Origin: Ligula intestinalis
Taxonomy: Eukaryota; Platyhelminthes; Cestoda; Diphyllobothriidea; Diphyllobothriidae
Assembly (NCBI GenBank): GCA_036362985.1
Contig: JAYGXS010000003.1
Coordinates: 77,584,454 to 77,648,453 of the forward strand
Reading direction: 5' to 3'
DNA length: 64,000 bases
The notes under the pieces are model-generated. The model did not search any database. It had not been told where the DNA came from and worked only from the letters and a program-made list of their open reading frames with translations. Numbering within the stretch: the first letter of the stretch is position 1; every line of letters begins with the position of its first letter. A program made the position numbers and the translations under genes. Shown here in pieces: positions 1-12,910 of this stretch.

Positions 1-399
1 TCCTAATCTGCATTATCGTACAACTTACTGTGGAAAAACCCGATCATTAAATTTTAAGTTTCTTTAATTTCCCGAAAAATTGAAATGGTGGTTAGGAGGC
101 CATCTACCTTAACTTACCCGAGGTAGAACTTACTGTTCTGCAGTTAGATTAGTATAGTCCGCAGCGCGAAGCGCACATCTTCAATTCACATGCGGAACAA
201 CTTATTCTCGGCGACCGCGGGAAGCAACTTCGACTACATTTATTCACTTTACACTTACTTCTAAAGATTTCCTTCTCTGGCTTTCCTATTTCCCCAGCGC
301 CCAAAACTCTATAACTACCGTTTTTACAGGACCAAATACTGCGACTAGAGGCATATGAGTGGGCCTACATAAGCTACTTTTACCTCTCGTCGTATTTGA

Positions 400-530
400 T
401 GATTTAGTCTAGTTTAGTTATCAGTTTAGTAATTTTAGTTTTGTCTTATTCACCTTTAAGTTTGCCTAGTTTACTGTAGTTAGTTTCATTTTCATTAAGC
501 TTTAATTTAGTTTGGTTAGTTAAACTTTGG
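400..530. repeat. Degenerate TTTAG-type low-complexity tract
   Basis: The tract repeats variants of TTAGTTTAGTT with spacing of five to seven bases. It is AT-rich, has no open frame and looks like a decayed simple repeat. It is not the animal telomere repeat, because the GGG run is missing. The surrounding stretch 1-975 shows no recognisable gene. Confidence 0.4.
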
Positions 531-975
531 TTTTATTAGTCTATTATATTGTTATTTTCCCTATTACTGCCGGTCACCTATTACACAGACCTGGGGTTGT
601 TGTTATTTTGGTGTGGTTTATAAGAAATCCTCACCATTTTAGCCGTCAAAATGCACGTTATCTCGGAAAAATAGCAGAAGTTGGTGATAGCGGCTATTTT
701 TCCCTCAGATAGCATGTGTGAAAGAATACTTTCAAGAGAAAGAAAGCTATCTTCCAGCCCTTGTCAATATCATGTGTGTGTGGGAGGAGGGGGGTGACAG
801 CAGCACTCACGATTGCACAAGAGCCGATGCCTTAAAGTCTACCACCGCTAGAACCAGGATATTCATGAAAATAAAGTGCAGTATCAACTGCCTAACTAGC
901 TAGCTGCTGGAGGGTCGAAGTGGGCCGTGCGCACGGCAATGCACACATTTGGTACATGGGATACCACCGAATCGA

Positions 976-3900
976 TTACGTAAAGCAGCCCTGTCGAATG
1001 AGCGGCTGAGAGAACAACATAGAGGGACCACGACTAAAGGCACATCCACTAGACACCGACAACAGCGATGAAAAAAAAACGTGGCAGTAAAATTTCGCCC
1101 CCTCCCCACCCCGCTGAACTGCAAGGCCTAGGAGAGAATGGGGATAGAAATTAACGGTATTCACGACGACGCCGATGAGGAGCTTGATCAACAGCTTTTT
1201 GCTCTGCAGCAGGACTGTAGGCAGTAGCCTTCCGTGAGTTACGCACCGGGTCAAGCCCCCGACGTCACAAACTCCAACAGGAACAAATAACCCCCGGAAA
1301 ACAACGCCAAAGTATGTGCTTCAATCAAACACTGGTGCTTGATAGGCACCGACAGTTGATTTCCTCTTTCAATTCCGCACTGATAAAAACGACAGCGATA
1401 CGTGTATTAAACACCAGTGGGAGGACATCAGCCGCAAAATCGACTGTTTCCTTGAAAAATGTGTATGAAACCTCGGGTTGAACTGATAAAAATTAAGAAT
1501 TGAAAAACTACTGTGGGCTACCCTGTCAATCCCCTTTTGCATGTGAGGCATTGAGTTAGAAAATGAAGGCCCACAAAAGGAATGACCCTTTTTATTACAC
1601 GTGTGATGCACATCGAGGTAGGGCAATAACCTTTGGAAATGTTCACTCCACCCCGCGCAGCGAAAGGTACATGCAATTCGTAGAGGCGTATCGACAAGGA
1701 AACTAAATTCAGGCTAGTTCAGTTTATTTGAGAGAAATGTATGTGTATCGTACCTTTGAACTCCCTATCTATGTAAATAGGTGTTGTGATATCAGAAGAA
1801 TAGTGCCGCCTTAGCTTAGTTGGTCATGTCAAAAGACACGAGCCAATAAGATGGAGCAAAGGAAAGACGAAAAAACGGAAAAAATGCCTACCTTAATCAC
1901 TCCAATCACACTGGTTGTCAGGGCTGAGGTGAGACGAGTGCATTCGAAGGCCAGAAACTGAAGTACAAGGGCGGCCACACAGGAGAAGAAGAAGCCAGCG
2001 ACGAACAGAGGCTTCGACCAAAGGGGAAATTCTAGGGCCTGCAAGAAAAAATTGATACGCGCACGCGCGCGATGAAAAGGTGGAAAATCAGCTTAAAAAT
2101 TCGCTTGAACGCGGGCACGTTAGTGAACAAGGCAAGTAACTTGGGCGTCCTGAATGAGATCAAATGCAAGCGGCCAATTAATAGCCCAACGTTTCATCAT
2201 TGGTCGAAATCGACGAGGAGGAGAATTACTCGAATGCTATGCTGGGGTGCGGAGATTATGACTTGCATGCTAATTGCAAGGCATAGACCTCTCATCCCCT
2301 TCCCACGTCTGTTGTTGCTTTCCAGGGTTCAAGCATCATCAAGACGACTAGGAGGGAGGGGGTGGATTAGTTGCGAGACACAAAGCCCAAAGTTCACCAC
2401 CTGAACGTTCCTCAAACGTAAAGCAAATGTGATGTTCGACCATCAATTTCGACTAAGTCCACCAAGCAGGTTGGTGCAGGGAGGCTGACTTTAGACAGTG
2501 ATGTAGACGCGTAACTGTCTACCGCAATCTTCATTTTCATCCGCCTGAACCGGTTACAAGGCAGAGTCGGGATGGCCGGACGGGATCCAGCGTTGACCGC
2601 TTTCTCTAGATGCAGACCACAAACACCGCGTGACTTAATACTAAATGAGAGTAAACTTTCGCGCTGGTACTACCGCACTACGTACCTTCACTTAGCTTCG
2701 GCCGCTGTCAAGACAGGCACATGAAGACCAAGACTGATACTACTACTACTACTGAATGATAGTAGTATTGGTACTATATCTGACGCTAATATTAGTCGGA
2801 GGTGACGCTGATTTAATTCACCGTTGGAGTTCAGGTTCTTTCGATCTTAACTAGAGCTGTTAATCTGGACATATGCTATTCTGAGGCCTGGAGCACATCA
2901 TGGCTTGCCTTGATTTCCGCCCTCTCACCTCTATCCACCAAAAGCTGTGTCAGATTTTACCAAGTTTGTAGTACGAGGACTAGGATACTGCTGCTAGAAG
3001 TAATATGCCACTGCCAAGAGTGCTAGTTCTAGTAAGCATACTTACTAAGACCAGCAGATGGTATATTCTAGTACAGCCTGTAAGGGCTCAACATGCCCCA
3101 GAATCAACTAAACATGGAATCTTAGTGTATCTGATAACTTTATCAACTGTAGCCACGGGGAAATCTGAATAGATCATAAGGAAGGCTGCTAACTGCGTAC
3201 AAGTTAGCACTGAAACTCAGAAGGCGTTGTCCTCCCCTACGCGGGCCTCACGCAAACACCAACACGACCCGGACTATCAAAACGGTGGCCTACAGAAGTT
3301 CACCGAAGGCCACTGAGTCACCAGAACCCAGGTGTATCCCGATAATTTAAAAGAGCTGGCCATTTTAGAGGAGTCGTGGTAACTCAACCACAGGGGTAGA
3401 ATTTCGCAATGATGCGGAACCCAGCTCCCTCCCTCCCCCCTCTCTCTCTCTCGCAAAGGACCAGCACGGTGATCAAATCGACTAATAGCACGCGTTAATC
3501 TAGTTGTACAGGGTTCTTGTGAGTCCATAACTACCGCCGTAAAAGGGGTGTGGTGGCAAGTCCGGGAGCAGGTAACCACCCCACGTCAGTTACCACACCT
3601 AATTGACAGACAGGCTTTGAAATTCGACTAGAGGGAACAGAGAAAAAGGCAATCAATTCTCTCGGTGCAGCAGTTCACTTCTTGCAATAACAGTTCTGAT
3701 GTGCTCGAAGCTATCACGACGGACCGAAAAAAACGTGGCTTGGAAGACTGTTAATGACGAGGTAACTCAGCTATTCTGAGTCAAGCTCAGTGCCGCCTAA
3801 ATGTGGTCTATAGAGCACTTTCACTCATTTTAGTCATTCTCGTGAAGGCCTAGCACAGTAGTTTCCCTATCTCATTGAGGGTTAATCAAAATTCTGAAAT

Positions 3901-6900
3901 GCGTTTTTCGATTCGAAGTAATTACTTAAGTAGTAGGGTTGCAAGATCGACTATCGTACAGTCAAGATACCGACTTTCGAATGAGTTTCTCCCTGAACGC
4001 CTGCAAGAAGTATACTGTCTAAAAAATGGCAACTTCAATAGTGAGCATTTTTCTCGTTGTTTTTCGATGTGCCAAAAATTAAAAAATATTCTATAGGAAA
4101 AGTACATAAAATAACCATTCTTGCACTCGTTAAGTAGCAACTTGGGCTTTTTTTAAAACTTTATACCTGGAGAAAATGTATATTTCAGTTTCAAAAATGT
4201 TTCCAAATTGCCAAAAACTTTTGAACTCTTCTTGTCTTTACATTTTAATTCAGGGTCTTCAAACTGTATACTGCGTATATTTTGTCTAAGGAAAATGCCT
4301 ACGGTATGAAGAAGAGGTCACACGAGATTATAAAATTTTTTAATGGATGTTGATCATGCTTTATAAATTATAGGCAACATTAATAAATTGACGGACACTA
4401 TGTATTAATAATAAACGCTTCAGGGTCGTAAGAATTTCATAATTAAAAACCTTTAAAACCGAAAGGTACTCTTTTTTCAAGCATACAATTAGAAGAAGGC
4501 GTAATTTCCCACCAAACAGGTACAGAAAATAATCTTTTTGTGCGTGTTTTTGATAAAATATAGTTGAATTTATGAAGGCAGTAAAAATCAATGAGAAAAA
4601 CGCTTGCTAATTAAGCAACATTTTTTTACCTAATAGGATTTGTACAAGCTGTGCAAAGGCGAACATTCGGATGTGACAGAAGTAAATTAAGATAAAGCTG
4701 TACGACAATGAGCATTACAACCTTACTTAGGTAATTTTTTAGAATCGAAAGCACACTTCGAACTGTTATGTTGCCGTTTTATGAGAAAGTAAATCTGCTG
4801 TTCATGTTGCGGGGACCAGATACTGCGTGAAGCGCTAGGTGGATGAGAGAGAGAGAGGGATATAAATTCTGCGATAGTCTGCCTCATTAAAAACAAGGTG
4901 GCAAAAACCGAGGAACCCACCATGATCGTCAATAGGGGCGGGTTTTCCTGTAGTCATCACCTTGTTGGCGGACTCGGAAATCGGCAAAGGTTAAATTGAT
5001 ACCAAAAGAGTAGAAAAAATAATATTTTTTGTAAGCTATGTTCTTGAAAAGCTGACATCCTGCCATGACTGAAATCTCTTTAGATAAAAATATTGTCTGC
5101 GTCCAATTCACCCCTCACGCATGCATCTCCCTTGTGTTGTCCAGCAACGGATAGTTGACGATCGTGGCGGGTCGTTTTGGTGGCAGATTCGACAATCGGC
5201 ACAGGCTTATCGCTGTCACAGTTCCCGCACTGCATTGATGATCTCGTGACCTCCACGTCTTCCTCCTCCTCCCCCACATTGCTACCCTTTTTACACTGAT
5301 GATATCTGCGATGGACTCCCTGTTTCCCTCATACATTCTCATCAGCAGGGCTGTCCTAGCTCGCGGAAATTTCCTCCCATGGGTAATATTTTTTTTCCTT
5401 AAAACCTTCTGAAATCGAGTTCAAACTTTTCTAATTTCCGAAAAATGCATGGGTGGATTTTTTCTTGTCTGTTGTCTTTGTTCCACTTGCTGACTCGTGT
5501 CATTTGGCATCAGCAGTAAGCCGAAGTACTCTTTCTGAACGCATAATTGCACACGTAATTATAATACACGTAACACGGGAGTAGCCCTATGGGCTTACTC
5601 TCTTCAAATAACCGACGGCAGCTTCATTTTCATTTGCAATTACGTAAAAGGACCTTCTTTTGAATTTTTCTGCTATACCTATACCACCAATAGGGAGCTA
5701 AATAAAACTGAACTCAACTTGAAAACTAATTCACAAGGTTGACTTCATTCACAAAGATCGAACGGTTGCGGTAGACATGTATTAAAGGACGTATAAATTT
5801 GAGCACCCCCTAGTGTGTTTACGTCCAGTAGTTTCGGATTCAACCTAACATCAAATAGCAGGAAAAAGTTTTGTTCTTGCACCACAAACGGCGAGTCCGT
5901 TAATATATTCATAAATAGTGAGCAGGGGCGAGTGACAGATAAAGTGGACGACATTTGGAATTCGCGGCTCAGACAATACGCTTTTTTCGTATTTTGCGTT
6001 TTTCAATATCAAGGGACTCAATATTTGGTGATCCTTGATTGGGAGAATTAAGTAACCTTGCCGAAATTGACGCAAACATTCACGTTAACAGCTTAATGGC
6101 GAGTTTAGAAGCGGTTCGTTAACTTTTAAAGCCGCTAAATTCTTATTACACATGATGAAGCAGTTTGTCGTAGGTGATAATACGCATTTTCTTATCTCAA
6201 GCTGTATTTTTGAAGGGTAATAATGATTTTGTTCGCAGAAAAACTAATTAAATGAGGGATCACAAACCCCGAAACATACACAGTAGAGCGGAGGCCAAAA
6301 TGCGGGAAAATTGACTTGTTCTACCTAGCACGTTCGGCATTTTCACTGACTAAACCTGGAGACAAAACGCAGTTAGGTCTTTTTAATTATTTGCCACCCT
6401 AATGACTAGTCAACATTTTATACGTCTATTTAGTGGATTGTCATTCTTATTCATCCTGATGAGCTTTATCGAAAACGGTATAAAGTGAAAGCACGCTCGA
6501 CCAATCGAAAGACCTTTTCGAAAATCCGACGAACTATATGCCAGGTAGTGAAGTGAGCGAAGTGGGACCGACTTTGCTGTAGACGCGCCATCTGGCCAGG
6601 CAATTTCTCGCTTTGAGAAGGGAGAATTCCAATTATAGAGATCGGCTGAGGCCGTTGCATACATAACTCTTTTCTACTGACATGTACTGGTGGATTAAGG
6701 CTCTAGTCAGTGGTGATAAAATAACGCGTCATGCAATAGATTCATGCCGTTGAACGGATTGTTGGCAAACAAATGAGCTCAATTAGATCCTTGATGATTA
6801 TTAAACAAGGCGAATTCGATGTGCATCCACGGCTTTATTCAACAATGACTGTTAGGCATCAGGATAGTCTGAACTTCGCACAGACCCAAGTTCAAAGGAG

Positions 6901-8390
6901 GACTGACAAAAGAGAGGGTCATTTTCATCAGCAGCGTCGGTAATGGAGTTAGGTAGAGAAAAAAATCTTGAAATTTTTTACTAAAGGCCTTAATTCAAGT
7001 CGGCAGAAAGCAACTGTAAAAAGCATTCGGCCAACTATATCGGGAATTGGTACGAACAACAGTTTATTTTGACGTTAGACAGTGTGGAATTGACATAAAT
7101 ATACCTTACTCTTTGTCATAAATGTCACCGGATAGCGCATATTAGCCACCACAGAAGGACCTCTGCGAGGAACTTTCGTGGTGCGAACAAGGGCAAGGAT
7201 GTTCTATGGAGTTTAGTGAAAATGGTACCGGTAAATTGGTTTTAATTGACGCGATAATGAGGAAATACCGTTCAATAAGTATATGGCTGACGAAAACAAA
7301 TATCTAACAGTAATTTCGGAATATATTTTAGTTGGGGATGTCCGGCCTGTCTGAATTTTGGGAAAATTTTGCTAGTGTTTGGGCTACTCAACGGCATAGA
7401 AGCAAACTGGTACCACCAGTGCATTTCGTGAAGGCGGAAGACCAACGCACCTAAGAACTAATAAAACTCTCTAAGGTGTGCAGTCAAAACAGTAACCAGC
7501 TGAAAATGTACAGCCACTAAGCGTTCATAGTGTTGAGAAAGAAAAAGCACTTACAGGTTTCACGTTCCCCATGCCGATTGCTAGCGCCAGAAGCGGGAGG
7601 AACATCAGGAGGGAATTGTAAAAAAGTAAAGTCACGCTCGATATTTTATGTTTAGATAAGTTCGATTTGGCCATAAGTCCCTTGCCAGCCGTTGAAATGT
7701 TGTTTATAAAAATGAAGGTGTATCCTATCAGATCAAACTTGAGATCACCTCTAAACTGTCGTGAATATGAAAGGAAAAACGTACCCAGCGGCCGTGATAG
7801 CACCTCCAACCATGGTAAAAAGAGCTATGTGCGTAAGTTGAGAGTGTTTTTTCCTAAAAATTAACAACTTATAACCCTGACTTACTTGAAAAAGAACGAT
7901 TCACCGTACATGATAAACAGGTTTGAAAACCGCCGAAGGGCCGAAAATAGAGGCAAACTGAAAGTCATAAAAATATGGCATGAGGCAAAGAGTTACCTTA
8001 TTGCCCCAGTACCAGCCAGACCCATGGTAAGGTCAACGGCAAATAGGATTGAAAAGGGGGCTACCTACACAGATGAAGGTAAGAGTCGAATTGTTAAACC
8101 TTCTTGATCAGCTCCACCGATGGAGAGGGAATGTTTACTTTACCGATAACACGCAAAGGAACCAACACAATGAGCGTTGTAAACATCTGTAAGGACGCTG
8201 AAACATATTTTAGTACCTACTTACCTGACAAAGAGCAAGAAATAAAGTTGAGGGAAAACTATAAAATTAGAAACGGAATGAATAGAACATACTGGTTAGC
8301 GGTCAGGATAATTTTGTTTACGAACATAATGGCAATTGAGGATGCCGAGTAGCCTAACACCGCAAATACCGTACGGTAGTTCACGTCCAT
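976..8390 (-). CDS. SLC35D-like: SLC35D-type UDP-sugar (nucleotide-sugar) transporter, 9 exons
   Basis: The family is a set of ten-helix antiporters that move UDP-sugars from cytosol into Golgi/ER in exchange for UMP. Exons on the minus strand are 8293-8390, 8225-8258, 8100-8186, 7997-8064, 7886-7957, 7785-7853, 7555-7750, 1892-2038 and 976-1203. All junctions are GT-AG and phases agree, giving 332 residues, a normal family length. Conserved stretches seen are VNKIILT (about 24-30), FPST (34-37), LRRFS (103-107), GYTFIFINN (from 152), LLFYNSLLMFLP (184-195) and SALTTSVIGVIK (246-257). The start at 8390 has A at -3 and gives the short hydrophilic head usual for the family. Exon 2 is a 34-nt microexon. 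The first six introns are 32-39 nt; intron 7 is 5.5 kb. The last 30 residues are poorly conserved, so the true 3' end is less certain. Substrate is not predictable. Confidence 0.88.
1700..1775. repeat. Short LINE-tail-like fragment in the last intron
   Basis: The sequence resembles the start of the repeats at 41220 and 60040: a TTTATT run followed by CTTTGAACTCCCT. It lies in the last intron of the transporter gene (1204-1891). It is probably a remnant of a LINE 3' end in minus orientation. Confidence 0.35.
3900..4740 (+). repeat. AT-rich dispersed repeat, copy 1 (other copy at 61950)
   Basis: The segment is diverged but colinear with 61950-62665 in the same orientation. Shared anchors include a TATTCTATAGGAAA-like start, a TGCACTCGTT block, an AGAAAATGTATATTTC block, a TTTCCACCAAA block and a TAAGTAATTTTTT end. 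It has no coding capacity and sits in the 5.5-kb intron of the transporter gene. The family was not recognised. Confidence 0.55.
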
Positions 8391-8619
8391 GTTGTACGTA
8401 CCCAATTTACGCGGAGTATATGGACAACCTGCTGCGTTTGCGAGAAAAAACGCCTGAGATACAACCAGAAAACCAAAATCACCAACCCAAGGTTACTAGA
8501 CTATATTGATTAAAACAAATTATAAGAAAACTTAATGGACAGTAATAAAGTCAGAAAAAGTGTTCATTAGATGACAAGCAAAGTCAAAATGTGGGACTTT
8601 TAGGAGAACATTTTAATCG

Positions 8620-9840
8620 AAAACCTATATAACTGACCCTATGTGCATGTTTATGAGTTGAATCTGTACACAGCGCGTACCAATGTAAATCCTTAGTTCA
8701 GGGACTGGGTATTCACCAAAATTGACAACACCAATGCCACAACTAAATTCTAAGAGTTCAAAGTCAGCAAAATTTGGCTTTTTTGCTGGGGTTTGATAGG
8801 TGAACCAAATGAATGCCATCACCAATGCCAGACGTAACTTCTATGAGCACGTATTAAGCATAATATGCCTTCTGGTCCTGTTTAAGAGGTGAACATGCTC
8901 AATGAAACCACCAATACTACAACTTACTTCTATGGGTATGCAGTAAGCATAAAAGGCTTATGGTCCTGTTTTATAGGTGAAAATGCTCAATGGCATAACC
9001 AATACTACAACTAACTTCTTTCTTGACTTAGTAAGCATAGTAAGCATTCTGGTCGTGTTTGAGGGGGAAACCTGCTCAAGGACGCCACCGAATACACAAC
9101 AAACTTCTATGAGCACTTGGTGAGCAAAGAAGGCTTTCTGGTCGTTTTTGAGGGGGGAACCTGCTGAACGACAGCACCGATTACACAAGTCACGTATGTG
9201 AGCACGTAGTGAAAAAGTACGCCTTATGGTCGGAGTGATGTGCGAACTGAACCTTTTCTACTCACGGCTTTATGGTATGAGACCCGTAAGTACCTTTTAG
9301 GGTCAATAGGTAGAGTTATCAGTGTCGAGCTTATTTGGCCATGCGCACTCTCGGACGCATGCCACGACAGCCATATGTACCTTACTACGGCCAGTATGGA
9401 CTGTTAGCGGTGGCGTGCTTATTTCACCTTGTCTACTCACGGTCACATGCCATGACAGCCCTAGGCAACTTAGTGCGGCCAATATGGACTGTTAGCAGTG
9501 GCGTGCTTACTTCACCTTGTCTACTCACGGTCACATGCCGTGACAGTTCTAGGTAACTTAGTAAGGCCATTATGGACTGTTAGCGGTGCCGAGCTTAATT
9601 CACCATGTGCACTCTCGGACGCAAGACACGATAGCCGTATGTACCTAACTACGGCCAATAGTGACTGTTAGCGGTGCCGAGCTTACTTCACCATGTGCAC
9701 TCATGGACGCATGTCATGACAGCCGTAGGTAACTTAGAACGGTTAATAGGGACTATAATGGGTGGCGTGCTAACTTCACCATGTCCACTCACATACACAT
9801 TCCATGAGTGTACTAAGGGAAATGTGGTCTTAGTGACGTC
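8620..9840. repeat. 88-bp tandem repeat (minisatellite) array
   Basis: Equivalent points recur at 8871, 8959, 9048, 9137, 9225, 9313, 9401, 9489, 9577, 9665 and 9753, so the period is 88-89 bp over about 13 units. Core words are CTGTTAGCGGTG and GTCTACTCACGG in the right half; the left half is more diverged. Degenerate traces continue to about 10080. The array begins about 230 bp upstream of the transporter start codon. The short open frames inside it are by-products of the repeat. Confidence 0.85.
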
Positions 9841-10139
9841 TGCCAATGAGAAGACTTGGTGCAGTCAGGTCCGCAGTAGGAATTGGCGGTGTCAATGGTG
9901 CCGACGTACGTATGGCAAGAACAACATATGTCGTTGAGTGTGCATGGTGAAGTGGGCACGGCAGTGGTCGCTGACGGCATCTAGTTTACTAAGCCAAATG
10001 AGCTGTTAGTGACGTTCGACAATCAGTAGGCATGCTGAAGTCATGGCGACAGTGCTCACCGAACCTATGGATAATGGTAAGGGATATGTGGCAGTAAGGA
10101 CACGTGTAGTTATGTGTCGATGTTGCAGAAGGCTAAAGG

Positions 10140-10312
10140 CCTTATTCACGTTAAGTTTGACTTGGCCGTGTCCCTTGTAACTTATATTACAGTTGGCCTA
10201 ATTGTGGTCCTAAGTCATAAAAAGAAAGCCTTTGTAACTTATGTCACAGTTGGCCTAATTGTGGTCGCAAGTCTTAACAAGAAAGCCTTTGTAACTCATA
10301 TCGTGAACTGTA
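10140..10312. repeat. 57-bp tandem repeat, about 2.5 units
   Basis: The word GTAACTTA/C recurs at 10177, 10234 and 10291, a period of exactly 57 bp. Because 57 is a multiple of three, one plus-strand frame reads as repeated 19-residue blocks. There is no other sign of a protein here. It follows directly after the decayed end of the 88-bp array. Confidence 0.75.
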
Positions 10313-10339
10313 GGAATATACAAAACCGTAAAATGTAAT

Positions 10340-11400
10340 GTGGGCGCTGTGTACAAATGCGGACAGGAATAAGAGTGCATATTATGCATATGGTATACCA
10401 ATGTATACCATGGGAAATGGGTAAATGAGTTGGGGCCGGGGTTAAAACGGTAGAAAATATATACAAAACTTAAAAAACGGGGGCGCTCTCTACAATTGGG
10501 GACTTGAATTTGGGTAACTTTCCATACCGTTCGGCGGCAGCGTAATGTTCCGGGGGACCTTCAATTGACACAAGCTTGGTTGCTTGATGACCACCTGAAG
10601 ATTGACGACACACATCCAGCTGATGCAGGTACATACATCTTTGTAACGTTGGATGGCAACATCTCCGCCAAGGCAACTCGTTATGTGCAGACACCGTTGC
10701 CTTTGTAAACCATTCCTTCAAAAACAAACATTCGCTGAAGACATGCTATTACCTACAAAAGGTAGCATACTCGTTGTACCCTTGAATGCATGAAACTTAC
10801 CTCATCATGAGCATTAATTAATTACTTGCCATACCCTTTTTTATCTGCAAATTTCGAAAGTCAGTCTACAGAAAAAAGTAATTTAAAGGAGTGTTCTTAC
10901 CTGTGATGGATGCTTCAAACTATTCGTGGAGGGTAGGTCGCCCGGGCCGGGGTAATGCATTGCCGTGTTATGCCGTCTGCACCCGATAACTTACGCACAG
11001 GAAAAAAGTGCCAGTCATACCCTTAATCACAGAAGTATATCTAAACCGAAATAATTAATAAAATGAGATCACAGTCAGTTAGTGGATCTCAGCCTCATTC
11101 AGACCTTCCGGTCACGTTGGTGCAAAAAATGCACAACCAACTGTCACAGATAAATGGATTTTCAACGCACATTTCATGAAATTTACGTTGGCACGAAACA
11201 CATTTTAAAAGGTTTCCCTTACTAACGGCCGTATTAACAACGCAGGCACCACATGCATCCACAAACGGAAATTAATCAAGGTCCATGACATTCTCACCCA
11301 AATGCCTACTGGGCAGCCCAAAATTCACATAAGTACTAGTGCTGGCACTACTCGTGGAGACAGTCATGTTTATCGGGCGACTTCTCAGAGGTTTGTGAGT
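10340..11400. other. Intergenic, nothing recognised
   Basis: No recognisable gene, RNA or strong repeat was seen. An 85-codon minus-strand open frame at 10470-10727 has no recognisable motif. Confidence 0.5.
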
Positions 11401-11403
11401 CAG

Positions 11404-12225
11404 TCAGGGCGATTTCATGGACGGATGTCCGCGAGTGCAGAAGATGGGGAGTAGGTCGTCATTGCGCAGAACACATACAGAAGATTCTTCACTAGAACCT
11501 ATCTGCGCGACAAATACACCACCATCCTCCTTTACCATACAACGAACAACTTCGTCCTTAACGCTCGGCTGTGGAGGAGAGGGGACAAGCGCCCTCGGCT
11601 GTGGAGGAGAGGCGACAAGCGACCCTTGTTGACAACCGGGTGCGTTCATGATGTGTTCAGCGAATGCATCCACCTCCGAAAACAACTCGAAGAACCGCCC
11701 GGTTCCGCAACTCTTTAACTCCTCCACGATAGGCCGCAAATGACTTGTTGCCATTTTATACTTCTCGGCCTCCGTGAAAAGCCTCTGACCCTTTTTTGAC
11801 CACAATGTTCACCGTAAACGACGTGACCTGCGCTGGATCAACATTCTCGTTAGTCCATTGGTAATCACAGACTACTGCTTGGGAACCCACTGGTTCCCTT
11901 GAATACACAACCAGAGTTTGATATTGCACTGCTGTATAAAGTTGAAAATATGCACACAGGGCAGCTGCCAGTTATAATTGAACCGACAGCTGCACCTGTC
12001 GACCGCATCACTGGAAAATGTGACGCCACTATTTTCCGCAAGGTGACGGAGCACAACATCCGAGGCATACCCAGTCAGCATTCGGCAGACGTACGTGACA
12101 TGTGACTGCGAACCTGTGTAGTGCCTGAGGCGGCAATAATCGTCGGCCTCTTTTCTTTCATGATCTACATTCTTTGCGTCCAAATAAGCAACAATGCTAT
12201 GAACACAATTAGTGAGAGACAGTTT
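11404..12225 (-). pseudogene. Decayed MULE-type transposase with SWIM zinc finger
   Basis: The minus-strand frame at 11872-12183 ends in a SWIM-type zinc-binding motif, C-x-C followed by P-C-x-H (CSC...LPCVHIF). It is preceded by about 60 residues typical of the region just before SWIM in Mutator-like transposases and the related ZSWIM proteins. The downstream frame at 11404-11805 (KKGQRLFTEAEKYKMA...) continues the same protein after two frameshifts, near 11878 and near 11800. Between them a third frame reads as coding (about 11806-11878). The catalytic DDE part is missing: the upstream side is cut at about 12225 by a LINE tail. A 30-bp direct duplication sits at about 11563-11622. It could instead derive from a domesticated ZSWIM gene, but the frameshifts favour a dead transposon. 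Confidence 0.6.
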
Positions 12226-12738
12226 TTCAGGTTATAAGTTTTATATTTCAGGCCCAATGGGCCTCATCAATAAACCAAAAATTCGATAACACAAAGTACT
12301 AGAAATAATTGGATTAACAAACAGTATCCGTAGTCTATAACTTTAAGACGAGTATAACTGTTTAGAAGCGAATTTTTTAGATTCGAAAAAAATGAATATA
12401 GCAGTGGCATGCGGTAGGTGAAATTCAAGGGCAGAAACAGATGAGCCACATCGTTATCTTTATTCTGACTATGGATTCTGACACTCTTTTAGTAGGGGGG
12501 CCTTGGAAGCACACTCAGTCGAAGCTGAGCGTGGGGCAGAACAAAAGGTATTAACGAAACATTACTGGTATAGACGGGTCCCGGCACTACACTCGGGTTC
12601 CCAAACCGGTGCGGCATCATAGCACATAGGGAACCCACCAGTTTATGATCGTGATAGGCACCGCCGTATGAGATCCAAAAGTCCGTAAAATCTACAAGAC
12701 CATAGTTGGGGATGTCTGAGATGTGACCAAATATAAGG
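12226..12738 (-). mobile_element. LINE 3' tail (same family as the insert at 44477)
   Basis: The segment is nearly identical to 44490-45011, where it forms the 3' untranslated part of a CR1-like LINE in minus orientation. It starts with a short stem (GGCCCAATGGGCC) at its 3' end. Similarity stops abruptly at about 12738, so this is a strongly 5'-truncated copy. It abuts the broken transposase at 12225. Confidence 0.75.
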
Positions 12739-12910
12739 CCCTTGACTTTGAACGCGGTTTGTTCAAATTCGAAGATAAGTGAAAGCTTTATACAAATTGA
12801 TTTATATAAGAGAAGAAACGAATCAAAGTCTTTGGTTTTCTTAAATAAATTATCAGTCAGTAACAGTTGACTATCTTAGCCAAAATCTGCTACCAAACTC
12901 CTTCGTTGAT

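Noticed and set aside
8620..9840. CRISPR-like regular array
   Set aside because: Units are contiguous 88-bp tandem repeats without unique spacers, and the genome is eukaryotic.
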